Origin: Nothophaeocryptopus gaeumannii
Lineage: Eukaryota; Ascomycota; Dothideomycetes; Mycosphaerellales; Mycosphaerellaceae
NCBI GenBank assembly: GCA_031771865.1
Contig: JASISA010000002.1
Location: 1,054,001 to 1,118,000 of the forward strand
Direction of reading: 5' to 3'
Length of the DNA: 64,000 nt
Shown here one piece after another: positions 1 through 10,167 of this stretch. Position 1 is the first letter of the stretch, and each line of letters starts with the position of its first letter. The notes under the pieces are model-generated. The model saw only the letters and a program-made list of their open reading frames with translations, did not search any database and was not told the origin of the DNA. Both the position numbers and the translations under genes were made by a program.

Positions 1-1281
1 CGCCTTCCTTTCAGCGGCGAGAAGTTGCTGTGCCATCAGGCGCTCTTCTTGCGACTGCATTTTGCTCATCCCGCCCTTCATGGTAGCATCCGTGACCCAT
101 TTCAACTGCTGCTCCTCGTCAAAGACGTATTCGTAATCATTCTCATTCGCACGGTCGGCGACTATGATCTGAGCCTTCGTCTTGGCCAATTGCTCCCTTT
201 CCCATTCTTCGTGCTCAGTTACGTACTTCTCTCGCCCTTGATCGTCTCGGTCAACATATCGACTGTACAATGCATCCTCCTTCCGCTTCATATCCATCTT
301 TCCCTTCTCAGTGATGTAGTCGTCCGGCATCGCGTATCCATCAAAGTGGTCATCGATATTTTCTCGTTCCTCCGCCAGGCGGAGAGCCTCTCGATTCCGA
401 GCGAACTCATCCTTCTCTGCCTGGGACAGATTTGGGTTCGACCGCTCCTCTTCCTCTTCATCAGCGACTTGTTTTCGTAGGAGCATCAATTCCTGCGTAG
501 AGCGCTTCTTGAGATATTCCTGACGTGAGCGCAATCTCAGATCTTTCATCTCAGCTTCTGACTTCTTCCCAGCTTGTGCTCTTCGCTCCGCATCGGCAGC
601 CTCACGCTTCGAAGAGCGGTCTTCCGTCACTTTCTTCGTGCTGCCCGCATCTTTGTTCTTCAGCCGCTCTTCAAACTCTTTGCGCTCTCTTCTGTCCCTC
701 TCTTCTTCATCTTCCTTAGGCTCGTCTCGGCTGGGACTTCGTCGGCGCGGAGATGAAAGGCCATCTTCGAAGCGCGCACGTTTCGCGGGCGGTGATGGGA
801 AGTCCTCCTCGCCATCATCTGCCTCTTCATCACCCCAGCGATCATCAAAGTCTCCATCTCGTCGCCGCAGTTTCTTGCTGTGTCGGTCCCTACTTCGCGA
901 TCTCCTTCGTTCCTTGTCGGATCGGTGCCTCGACCTCCTGTCTCCATTCTCATCCTTCCTCTTCTTCTCTTCCTTGGGCGGCGGTGGTGGCTCATCGATG
1001 TCCATATCCACGAGCGCATACTTTTTCTTCGACTCCTTCAGTTTCTCTCTCTTCGGCAGGGAAGATCCATTGGAGCTCGGCTTGGCAACTTGTGCATACA
1101 AGCCGTCGGCAAATCTCTTCAGATCAGCATCACTGCCATCTACCATGCCCGACAGCTTGTCCAGTAGCTGCGATGGCGACTTTGCGCTTTTTGCAGTCGA
1201 AGTCACAAAGTCCACAGTCATGGGATCGCTGCCTCCGACCAGCTTGATCAAGTGGTCTGAGACGTACGTGCGAAGATCCAT
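1..1281 (-). CDS. prp2: Pre-mRNA-splicing DEAH helicase Prp2/DHX16, N-terminal part (cut by window edge)
   Basis: Read from an ATG at 1281 leftwards, the frame stays open for 427 codons to the window edge, so the 3' part, including the whole helicase core, lies outside. The visible part has a PWI-like start (MDLRTYVSDHLIKLVGG, residues 1-17), an acidic/basic RS-rich linker (about 90-200) and a charged region ending in the block YEYVFDEEQQLKWV, which matches the segment that precedes the helicase domain in Prp2/DHX16. Known family role: ATP-dependent remodelling of the spliceosome (Bact to B*) before the first transesterification, in the nucleus. No intron is needed in the visible part. The gene is divergent from the coiled-coil gene at 1918. 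The assignment rests on the N-terminal region only; another DEAH splicing helicase is possible but less likely. Confidence 0.8.
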   Translation of the reverse strand, partial: MDLRTYVSDHLIKLVGGSDPMTVDFVTSTAKSAKSPSQLLDKLSGMVDGSDADLKRFADGLYAQVAKPSSNGSSLPKREKLKESKKKYALVDMDIDEPPPPPKEEKKRKDENGDRRSRHRSDKERRRSRSRDRHSKKLRRRDGDFDDRWGDEEADDGEEDFPSPPAKRARFEDGLSSPRRRSPSRDEPKEDEEERDRRERKEFEERLKNKDAGSTKKVTEDRSSKREAADAERRAQAGKKSEAEMKDLRLRSRQEYLKKRSTQELMLLRKQVADEEEEERSNPNLSQAEKDEFARNREALRLAEERENIDDHFDGYAMPDDYITEKGKMDMKRKEDALYSRYVDRDDQGREKYVTEHEEWEREQLAKTKAQIIVADRANENDYEYVFDEEQQLKWVTDATMKGGMSKMQSQEERLMAQQLLAAERKA

Positions 1282-1917
1282 GGTGGGCAACAGCGACTGT
1301 ACCTGCGTAGAGTTGTAGCTTCCACTGTTGACGTTCTTCAAGACGATTTGATATCACGTGGAGCTACCTGACTCGTGTGATGAGCCAAGACGCGCTAAGA
1401 CGCGTGAAGATGCGGGTACCACATCTTCCTTCCTGGTCGCCGCTTCTAAAGTGAGCAATACCGACCGATAAGGCTCGGAAGGAGCGACCGATAGTATACG
1501 TGTGTCACTTTTGGCGTGTTGATACGGTGTTCGAAAGTGATGAAGAAGTGATGAGGTAGCTCCTGGTTGAAGTGAAGTGGAGTCCGACGACATTGCTCCG
1601 GCACGCGCTCCTCGGGGATTGGCTAAGTAAAGTGTCAAGAACATGTGCACAGTCGGACTCCCGAGTCAATCGCAATCTCCAACAATCGCTGTCCCTCTTC
1701 GCTCCTCCTTGCGACTGCACACTCTTTCCACCACTCTTACCTGTCGAAGTGATTACTCAGTGTGCCTTCCGGGTGTGTACTCTACCACTATTCTGAGGCT
1801 ATTCTTAGAGTTGGATCTTGCATGCACCACTCCGCACGCGACTGATAGCCTTCTGCCAACGCGGGAATAGCTGCACTGTGCATCGTCTGGTTGGAGGCCT
1901 CTCATGGTCGCGCCAAT
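1282..1917. promoter_or_regulatory. Divergent promoter region between prp2 and the coiled-coil gene
   Basis: This 636-bp stretch separates two divergent starts and has no convincing ORF. It holds a CACGTG palindrome (1355-1360), the core of bHLH/Cbf1-type sites, and a repeated GACGCG near 1389-1403 that includes one ACGCGT (MCB-like core). Pyrimidine-rich DNA lies near 1690-1740. Functional use of these sites is a guess from motif identity. Confidence 0.3.
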
Positions 1918-4017
1918 ATGTCGACAACACCGAACAAGAAACCTGGTTCTGCCCCTGGACAAGGCCGCCGTACTCCTAATACCGCCAATCCTACCGCCGA
2001 TCCAGCAGCGCGTACTCCCTCGAGAATGACGTCCAACGCGATTTCAACAGCCACCGGCGCTGCCAGCAACGGCATCAACCGGACGCGATCAGTAAGAAAC
2101 GGTCCACCACTGTCTGCGAGAGCTGCTGCCCGCAAACCCAATACTCCTGACTCCGCCGCGGAAGAGGAGGCCAAGGAGGAAGCCAAGGCCAGAATGGATG
2201 AGCTTCAGCAGAGGCTTCAGGAAGCCGAACGGGCCTACGAAGAGTCACAGAAGCAGGCAGCCGTATTGCAGGTGAAATTGGACGAAGCACTGAAAGAGCA
2301 AGGGATGCTGGAGGAGAGCGTGCACGAGCATACTGAGAAGATCAACGATCTGGAGAATGATAAGAAGGAGAGTCTACGTGCAAGACGCGAGATGGAGCAG
2401 ATATATGAGAGTGAACGCGCAGCCGCCATGAAAGAGAAAGAAGAAGCTGTCGCACGGGAAGAGGAGATGCAGAGTGCCATGCAGCGCATGAAGGAGACAC
2501 TCGCACAGCGGGAGATGCGTGCCACACTTGACGATGAGCGGAGACCGAGCCTGTCACGACATACTAGTAATGGTCGAAGCACAAACCCGTCCCCCAACCC
2601 AGAAGCTTCCGACAGACAGTTTGCTCCGCCGTCCATGCAACGAAGCGATTCCACATCTAGAAGCAACCCGAAGCTGGTCATGCAAAAGGACAAGATCATT
2701 GAGTCGCTGCGTCTTGAATTGGCAGAAGCGCAGATCAAGCTTGTGGAGATGGAGAACATGGGTGGCGGCCGCGTGCAGGAGATTCAGAAGCAGTTGTACG
2801 ACGTAAAGATGCACAACGCCCGATTGATGGAAGAAAACGAATCATTCCAGCTTCTGCTAAGTGAGAAGACCCTGAATGGCGACTTCTTGCGACCTCCATC
2901 TCATGGCGGATCACGCCCACCATCACGGAACCCAGGTGCCAACGAAGGCGGCACGACTACTCTTGCGGACGAACTGGACTCCCAAGATGAAATTGAGGGT
3001 GGAGAGGACACGCGACACCTGAGGGCGGAGCTCAACGGCCTCAAAGATCAGAACAAGGCACTGACGCTGTATATTAACAATATCATCTCGCGCCTGTTGC
3101 AGCACGAACAGTTCGAGCAGATCTTGGATAAGACACCGGATTTGATTGCTGGACCGGGTGCCTTTATTTGGAGACCTCAGGAGCCAGATCGTGACAAGCA
3201 TTTGCCACCACCGCCTCCAGAGAAGGACGAGCAGCCTAGTCTGTTGCAGCGAGCGAAGAGCGTTATGGGTGGTAACAAGCCGAGATCAAGGCCACTTTCA
3301 CAACAGATCAACTCAGATCAGATTGAGCCACCTCAGAAGACACCTGGTTTGACTGAGAATCCTCAAACCGCGCCGAGTGTTCCTCTTGGACGGTCGGCGT
3401 CGACACGTGCTCCGGGTGGTCACAGACGAGCAAACTCGGAATGGCCAGCAGCGAGCGTTGTCACGAACATGTACCGTGGCGCGCAAGCGAACACTGGACC
3501 TCTGAGCCCTGGATTGACGTCTCCGATCGGACGCAACTCTTTCTTCGCCTCCAGGCAGCCTTCATCCAGTTCAAACGTGCCCACAATATCCGAGACCAAT
3601 GCCGATAAGGAGAACAGCGCTCGCGACAGCAAGATGAGCGGGAGCGCCCCAAGCAACCGCAACTCTGTCGTCTCGAACACCGGTCTCAGCAGTCTCGACG
3701 ATGACCCTGCTTCCAATGTCAACTCCGAACGCTCGAATCCATCGTCGCCTCCTCGAAGCACAGCGAGTGCGGGTGCTGCCGACAAGCAGAGCGGCGCGAT
3801 TATGATGGGCTCTCGTCCGCGCCCGCTGCGATTGGTGCAAGAAGCAGCCGACGAAGAGAGCGCTCGCAAGCAGGCTAATCGCGGCAGCTGGTTCGGTTGG
3901 ATGAATAAGGGCGGTGCCCCTGGGAGCGTCCCCGGAGGCAACAATCCGGCCGCTAATCTCGGAGAGAAGCTCGGGGGCGTGTTCGGCGGACAGAAAAAAG
4001 ACGAGCCGGGCCAGTAG
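1918..4017 (+). CDS. Fungal coiled-coil protein (M-protein-repeat-like), function unknown
   Basis: A single-exon protein of 699 aa. I chose the ATG at 1918 (MSTTPNKKPG...) because the frame's upstream extension to 1891 has only a TTG. The N-terminus (1-85) is a basic, Ser/Thr/Pro-rich tail. About 88-210 and 255-320 are heptad-rich charged coiled coils (e.g. ARMDELQQRLQEAERAYEE). A conserved helix near 390-415 contains LYINNIISRLLQHEQFE and is followed by DKTPDL. The C-terminal half is low-complexity, Ser/Pro/Asn-rich, and ends with a short conserved block, RGSWFGWMNKGG, before a Gly-rich tail. No catalytic domain, signal peptide or membrane segment is visible. Related fungal proteins are usually annotated only as 'M protein repeat' coiled-coil proteins; a cytoskeletal or septum scaffold role is speculation. 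Confidence 0.8.
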   Translation: MSTTPNKKPGSAPGQGRRTPNTANPTADPAARTPSRMTSNAISTATGAASNGINRTRSVRNGPPLSARAAARKPNTPDSAAEEEAKEEAKARMDELQQRLQEAERAYEESQKQAAVLQVKLDEALKEQGMLEESVHEHTEKINDLENDKKESLRARREMEQIYESERAAAMKEKEEAVAREEEMQSAMQRMKETLAQREMRATLDDERRPSLSRHTSNGRSTNPSPNPEASDRQFAPPSMQRSDSTSRSNPKLVMQKDKIIESLRLELAEAQIKLVEMENMGGGRVQEIQKQLYDVKMHNARLMEENESFQLLLSEKTLNGDFLRPPSHGGSRPPSRNPGANEGGTTTLADELDSQDEIEGGEDTRHLRAELNGLKDQNKALTLYINNIISRLLQHEQFEQILDKTPDLIAGPGAFIWRPQEPDRDKHLPPPPPEKDEQPSLLQRAKSVMGGNKPRSRPLSQQINSDQIEPPQKTPGLTENPQTAPSVPLGRSASTRAPGGHRRANSEWPAASVVTNMYRGAQANTGPLSPGLTSPIGRNSFFASRQPSSSSNVPTISETNADKENSARDSKMSGSAPSNRNSVVSNTGLSSLDDDPASNVNSERSNPSSPPRSTASAGAADKQSGAIMMGSRPRPLRLVQEAADEESARKQANRGSWFGWMNKGGAPGSVPGGNNPAANLGEKLGGVFGGQKKDEPGQ

Positions 4018-5431
4018 AATTTGCCTGGCCTGAAGGAGAGGAGGTCGCTTCCGCCCGAGTCATTCCAAGAAATACGCAAGATCTGGTCTTTGAGAGGACG
4101 GAGTCAGCCGACGAATGTTCTGAAGGGAAATGTGGAGCCTTCGCCATTGCGGGAGAGGAAGAGCTTTCGATGCGAGGGTTGAAAGCCGTCTCTCGAGCGA
4201 AAGACGAGCGGCTGTAGTGTTTGAGGAAAAGCCAGCGGGTGAAATTCCGACGAGAGAGTCGAGAGACACCTTTGACTGAGGCTGAAGACGAGGGACGATG
4301 CATCAGGTTTTTCTTTGTATAGATGAGGCGAACGGTGGCAGTCAAGACTGCTCCAGAGAGTCCATCTGTTCCATGGTGGAGTGGCACTTGCGCTGGAGAT
4401 ACCCCATATGGAGTGCTTCGAACTGAGGAGACTGATTTTGGAGTTGGAGGGGTGGTAGATATCTCATCTGTGGGATTCTAAGCATGATATCCGTAGCATT
4501 TTGATTGAATGGAATGAAGATTTTGAATGAAGCCGCCTCTCCAGTTGAGGTTGTTAGACTGTGCAACACATGGAGCTCCATGGTATTGAACACTCTGCCG
4601 CTCGACAGCTGTGAAAAGACCATGTAACTTGTCAGGAGAAGCATAGCTGTGCGAAGCTTACAGATATCTACACCTGCTCTGCCTCCTCCTTGGAAGTCCA
4701 ACTATCTAACAGCATAACATCTCCGAATTGATACTATCACTGGCATACCTTGAGCAAGGACACCGTCGTGAAATGACGTACGAAGTAGAAGACGCGTCCG
4801 CTGCAGCTGGCCTACAGTTTAAGTCATCCAATGTGCCGCCGCCATACACGTCGGACGACCCTGCATCAACACATGCGAAAAGCTCATGCAGCCCCCTGAC
4901 CGCCTCTCCCGAGACGAATGGTTCTACTGGGTCTGCCTGAGTCGTCGCTGCTTCGACCACCTCCACGAGAAGCATGGCAACTATAGATGGCCACTCTTTA
5001 TGTGGAAATCCGGACCCTCCGACGCTGGACTCATTCGCGAGGTGATCGAGCCGTCCAAGGCGTTGGGAATCGATCCTGGCCCGACACTTTTCAGGACAAG
5101 GTTATTCATGGGGTTGGTGGGTGGGGGAGAGTGGACGAGGGCGGAAGGTGGGACAACCGCCTGTTCCCTTCGTTGATGCGCGTGGTGGACCGCGGCTATT
5201 GGCGGACTGTACGAGCAACGAAGAAACTCCCACCATCACCATGTCGAGAAGTCTTGGGAAAGTCAAGCAGTTCCGAATCTGCAGGGAGTTTCAAGCCGAT
5301 GAAGGTTGTCTTCCTTTCTTTCTGTCACTTATGGCTGTTCCGGAGAGAAGGCTTGCGTGATGCATTGACTTCACTAAATCCCCTTAGGAGAATCCTCGAT
5401 CCCTTTCTCTCCCTTCCCCTCGACCACCCAT
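4018..5431. other. Intergenic, with a possible small or decayed gene at 4773-5176
   Basis: Most of this region looks non-coding. The exception is a GC3-rich stretch on the + strand. One frame opens at an ATG at 4773 (MTYEVEDASAAAGLQFKSSN) and stops at 4940. A second frame (4886-5176) has protein-like composition around DEWFYWVCLSRRCFDHLHEK. The two overlap in different phases with no GT-AG intron to join them, so this is either a short gene of about 97 aa or a frameshifted relic. I recognise no family. Confidence 0.25.
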
Positions 5432-6080
5432 CTATTGCGCATCCCTGATATCCATGTCCTTAGTCCCCAGATAATCCCTCTTCCCCACCGGAACACCTGC
5501 CTTCCTCAGAATATTGTACGCAGTCGTCTGGTGGAAGAAGTAGTTTGGAATCACAAACTCCTGCACGTAGCCGATGGCTGTGAAGTGGCCTTCTTTGGGG
5601 CCCAATTTGACGACGACGTGGTCATTCTATCAAAAGATTAGTATAAGAAAGAGGGAGAAAGGATAGAGGAGTGAGACTTACAGTATGAACAAACTTCTCT
5701 TTCTTGGCAGCTTTGAGAAGGTCAATGGTCTTCTGAATACGAGCATACAACTCCTCGAAAGTCTTCTCATCATCCTCGATAGGAACATTCTCCTCGCCGG
5801 CAATGCGGAAGAGAATCCCCTTGGCCGTGTTCGAACATGTTTGGACTTGGAACGCAAGAGCCTAGGAAGTCAATCAGCGCTCCGTCCTTTGAAGGCGAGA
5901 AAGTGAGGTCCAGAGTGAGTAACGCACATGCATATCATCTACAATCCTCCCCTCAATGAGAATCTTTGGATCTTTCCCGTTATCCTTGGCCCATTGCTCG
6001 CCCTTCTTGAGGACATTGAGAAGTTGTTCGAGGGCGCGGGTGAGGATGGGGACGGTGAGGTCGTAGAGAGTGAGAGACAT
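5432..6080 (-). CDS. DUF1993 family protein
   Basis: Three exons on the minus strand: 6080-5928, 5861-5682 and 5626-5432, all joined in phase 0, give 175 aa. The introns (5862-5927 and 5627-5681) have GTGCGT/GTAAGT donors and TAG acceptors. The protein starts MSLTLYDLTVPILTRALEQL, continues with a GRIVDDMH block at the first exon end, and has the typical C-terminal part (KEGHFTAIGYVQEFVIPNYF ... AYNILRKAGVPVGKRDYLG). This is the pattern of DUF1993 (Pfam PF09351): small soluble helical-bundle proteins, related in fold to DinB/YfiT-type proteins, with no established function in fungi. The length is normal for the family. It has no signal peptide or membrane segment and is probably cytosolic. 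The exon model is supported by phase and by continuous homology across both introns. Confidence 0.85.
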
Positions 6081-6584
6081 TTTCTTCAGGATGATCTGAT
6101 CTGATCTGTGCAGGGAGTGAACGGGAGTCAGTTATTGTCTCGTGAAAGCGATGACGTGTTTGAAAGGTATTGTTGCGTATGGGAAGAGAACATTGAAAGA
6201 GGCATTGGAGCAAGATGTACTTTATACTTGCCCATTTCTGTAAACGCTCCACATGGGAGCCGCATATGTTTACTATTGCCTTGGTTTATGGGCCGTTGCA
6301 ACGGGAACAGGACAATGTGATGTCCGGCTCCATTTTGCTGCTCGGATTTGTAATCAGACAAACAATTTTATGCCTGAAACAGCCATGCCAAGCCTATCAG
6401 AGAAACGAAAGTAAACATGTTCATGAGGGTCATTTGTGAAACATGGTTGGTCATGGTGGTGGAACAGGAGACGGAGGAAGACGTTGCTCCGCTGACGAAT
6501 CAAACTCTTCGCCGCTGAAAATTTCTCTGCTGCACATTCATTCTGTCATTACACATGTCTGCACACTCACGACGCACTGTTCGC
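6081..6584. other. Intergenic region
   Basis: This lies upstream of the DUF1993 gene and downstream of the permease (both on the minus strand). It contains the 5' region of the first and the 3' region of the second. A direct repeat 'tgatctgatctg' sits just upstream of the DUF1993 start (6092-6107). Nothing coding was seen. Confidence 0.4.
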
Positions 6585-8203
6585 CTAGACAATATACCGA
6601 TATCCCTTCTGCAACTGCCTCGCAGTAGTAGTATCTATCCCCTCCAACTCCGCCGTCTTCTCCAACTTCCTAAGATCCCTCTCTGTAAGCGTAGCATCTT
6701 CGTTCTCCATCCGATCTAGCTGACGGTTCTGATACTGCAGATAAAACCTCATGATAATACCACAGATACCGGCAATCGCAACAAGTCCGATGTTGATACC
6801 CATAGCTTCTCGGTAGTAGGGCTTGTCGGAGTCGTTGTACGTAAACGGCGTCCAGATCGAAGCTGAATTTCCAATACTGTTCATGAAAGCCAGAGCAGCA
6901 GCTCGTTTTGCTGGTGGACGTGGAATGGAGTTTGCGATCCAGGCGTAGATGGTGCCGTTCATGACGAAGATGGCGTTGAGGAGAAATAAGCTGAAGTAGC
7001 GCGGTCCGAAGCTTGATGTGAACATGAAGATCAGAGCGCCAGCAATGACCAACGGGACAGGATAGATGTAGAACCAGAATCGACTACCGACCTTGTCGGA
7101 AGCGAGGCCGTGGCAAAGTGACCAGAAGACAGTAAAGACGTATGGTGGTGCACACAAAAGAAGCGAGATCACTCGGTTGTAGCCTAGGGTTTTGGTCAAT
7201 GTTGGGTAGAAGTTCTGGAAGCCGGCCGCGCCTGTGATGCCGTGGTAGGCGATGGCGAGGATATAGGTCTTTGGGTCGAGGAAAGCGGCTTTCATGCCTT
7301 GGATCTGAGACATGCCACCTGCAGCATCCAAGTCGGCCTCTCGGGCGTCAAGTGCCATTCGTCTGTTCGCCACAGCCTTCATTTCAGGGGAGAGAAGTTT
7401 CCAGGTATGCGGGAAGTCAGGCAAGATGAAAACAACGCAGAGTCCGATGAACATCGTGATGGATCCTTCAATGATGTACAGCCATTGCCAAGCGTCGTAG
7501 CCCAGGTGACCCGCGAGGCCACTGAGAATGCCAGCCGCGATCAAATTACCAAAAGCTCCGGAAATCAAGGATCCAGAGTAAAAGATCGACATGCGGAGGT
7601 TGAGCTCGGACTTGGTGTACCATTTGGACAAGTAGAAGAGGACTCCTGGGAAAAATGGAGCTTCGACCAAGCCCAGAATGAATCGACAGGCGATGATGCC
7701 TCCCACTCCAGTGACTTGCGAAGTGAGAAGACTGACGAGTCCCCACGCAACGATGAAGAAGCCAAGATACCAGGAAGGTTTGCCGCAGTAGTTGAGCATC
7801 AGGTTCGATGGGACTTGCATCAGGACCTGGGGGAAGTCAGCAACGAACGCAGAATCAGGCTTACGGTACTCACATATCCAACGAACAGAATACTAAGTCC
7901 AAGCTGATACTCGGAGTCACTCAAGCTCAAATCTTCTGTCAACCCTTGAAGCTTGGCTGCCGCGTAGTTGTTGCGGTCGATGTAGTTCATGAGGTACACC
8001 AACACCACCAGAGGCATAATCAAGCAGTCAATCTTCTTTCTTAGCTTCCTCTCGGTGATCTTCTCTTCTTCTGACAGTGTCGTGGCATGCATGGCATCTT
8101 CTTTCGACAGCTCGTTGATGTCATGGTCGTGCATTATGTCTTTGTGTACGATGTCGTCTTTCTCGAGCCCCATCGGGCCAGATATACCCACGCCGGTCGC
8201 CAT
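6585..8203 (-). CDS. MFS permease, anion:cation symporter family (Dal5/Tna1-like)
   Basis: Two exons (8203-7874 and 7826-6585, in phase, 47-nt intron with GTGAGT donor and CAG acceptor) encode 523 aa. The first ATG with a sensible N-terminus gives MATGVGISGPMGLEKDD; the frame's upstream extension lacks family similarity. After a hydrophilic cytosolic tail the first membrane helix ends in NYIDRNNYAAAKLQGL, the hallmark of the allantoate/nicotinate permease (ACS) family. VLMQVPSNLMLNYCGK spans the splice junction, and 12 helices can be followed to a charged C-terminal tail. Family substrates are small carboxylates or vitamins (allantoate, nicotinate, biotin, pantothenate); the substrate here cannot be told. 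It acts at the plasma membrane as a proton symporter. Length and topology are normal. Confidence 0.88.
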
Positions 8204-9617
8204 TGTGCTCTTCTGGTGATGAATTGCGATGTGGCGATTGGTTTGGGTCGATGATGGAGATAATTGAACTTTTGGGCCGCTGCGCGAAGTGTTGCGATGC
8301 GCCGCAGGCACAGAACAGAGCGGCAAAGGCATGGAGCTGAGCTAGTTTACAGTTCGCTGATCCTCCAGTCCCATCTCCGTAACATCCGCACCGCCAAGCA
8401 GTACTTTCAGGGGAGGGGAAACAGCCCTGTTAGGGTGTCAGCCATCCGTGAAATGGATTGCATTATGAATCGGCTATTCACAATGGAGCATGTGGCACGC
8501 ACATGCTCATCACGCGAGATGGGATGGTGTGTGGATGCACCAACGGGCATTTTGAATGGCCGTCTAGGGCCGTTCGTGCAGCTGCATTTTAGGCTCAATG
8601 ATCTACCAACGTCAGCCGAGTGCGCCATGATAAAGACAGACTTTTGCCTCGTGCGCTTGTTGCTTTCCACGACCGGCGCTACTGGGATGAAGGCGTCAAA
8701 GGCGTCAAACACGTGAGCTTCTCATAAGACGGAAGATATATCAGGCTGATGAGCTTGATGTGCTTGAATACGATAAGAGTTAGACAGGCGCGGATGATGC
8801 GGCTGCTCTGTTGTTCTCGCGCGGACTCTCCGTGTAACAGACAGCATATCAATCGAGTTGTCGTCGCAATGCGTCGCCGATCTGGATGTAGAGCGACGAC
8901 GCCTCCTCCACATCCCCAGTTTCTCTCCAGAGAAGGCTCCACTTTGTTTCACTGTCATCCTGGGGTCACACGCGGATCGTCGGCGTCTTGGCTACGGCGT
9001 GCGCAGCCGAAAGGAATGCCGTGATCAAATGTGTGCACAAAACCAAGCGGGAGGCGCTATCTCCATCCTTTGATGCTCCGTGATCTCGCATGATGTGGTA
9101 CGAGAGCAGGAGAAGAGTCCAGATGGAGTATCACGGCCAAGAATCTGGTTCCGATGAGAGCGGCCCCGGGTTCCTCTTCACGGATCTTGGTATTGCCAAC
9201 TTCCAGTGTGCTATCGGGCCATTCTGATCAGCATCATTGAATCCTCCACTCGCTGTTGACGACCGACGAGACGGACAGCATGTCACAGTTGCGTTCACAT
9301 GTCAGACGGTCGAAGTAAAGGATGCGCACGCGATTGTGAGTGAATGTTCATCGGAGTTCGGCCAAGCCAGAGTTTGACAAGATCCCTGCGAGTCACGGGC
9401 CGACCAAGAGTTACCTCGGCTCTTTGTCGTGGTACCATTGCGCTGACCAGTGATGTTCCTCTGATTATTCTTCCATCTTGACATTGCCGGCGACCTGTTC
9501 ACTATTCAATACATCTTATATTAAGAGGGGGACTGTACGAAGCCTTTCCATCGCATCCTAAGCCACCTCGCATTTCAGAGTCCAAACAAACGACCGCATC
9601 CCTACTCGTCGCCCGCC
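8204..9617. other. Long divergent intergenic region between permease and cytochrome b5
   Basis: About 1.4 kb separate two divergent starts. ORFs here are short, overlap on both strands and show no family similarity. The size suggests complex upstream control of the permease, common for nutrient transporters, but I see no defined operator. Confidence 0.4.
9516..9524 (+). promoter_or_regulatory. TATA-like element upstream of cytochrome b5
   Basis: TTATATTAA lies about 95 bp before the cytochrome b5 ATG, in otherwise GC-rich DNA. Position and sequence fit a TATA-like core promoter element; no other evidence. Confidence 0.3.
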
Positions 9618-9927
9618 ATGTCGAAGCAGATCACCGCGAACGAGGTCAAGGAGCACAACACCGTCGAGAAGGGACTGTACATAATCATCGACAATGACGT
9701 ATACGAGATGGGAGGCTTTGTAGACGAGCACCCAGGTGGTGCGAAGATCCTGAAGAGAGTGGGCGGCAAGGATGCATCGAAGCAGTTCTGGAAGGTAAGA
9801 GGGAGGCGACGGACATATTCGCATGAGGCCAATCTGACCAAGAGAACAGTATCACAACGAAAGCGTACTGAAGAAGTACCAACCAAAGCTGATGATTGGA
9901 ACATTGAAGGAGGGCGCCAAGCTATAG
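9618..9927 (+). CDS. Small soluble cytochrome b5-like heme protein
   Basis: Two exons (9618-9794 and 9850-9927, phase 0, 55-nt intron with GTAAGA donor and CAG acceptor) give 84 aa. It is a bare cytochrome b5 domain: the core motif FVDEHPGGAKILKR carries the first heme-ligand His, and the second ligand is the His of YHNESVLKKY, two residues after the splice junction. Without splicing the protein would lose that ligand. There is no C-terminal membrane helix and no signal peptide, so it should be a free electron carrier in the cytosol, unlike microsomal b5 (about 130 aa with anchor). The partner is unknown; family members serve desaturases, hydroxylases or P450 systems. The GT32 gene downstream is on the other strand. 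Confidence 0.88.
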
Positions 9928-10167
9928 ACAAAAGCGCATGATAATACCCCACGGGAAATGAACCGGCTGTACAGAGGACAAGCAGATATCAGACGTAGAT
10001 GGCAAGCGCGGCAAGTCTACAAAGAGCAGTGACGAATGTCTACACAACTACCGGGATATCCAGGTGAAACCCACTTGCAGCTCCTGCGCCATGCAAATGC
10101 AGCTCTGGCCTTGAAACCAGCAATGCCGAGAGCGAAGTACGCGGCCACATCATTATCAGGTTTGCTG

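Noticed and set aside
25..1318. Several plus-strand ORFs rich in Ser, Leu and Phe
   Set aside because: They are antisense readings of the RS-rich Prp2 N-terminus.
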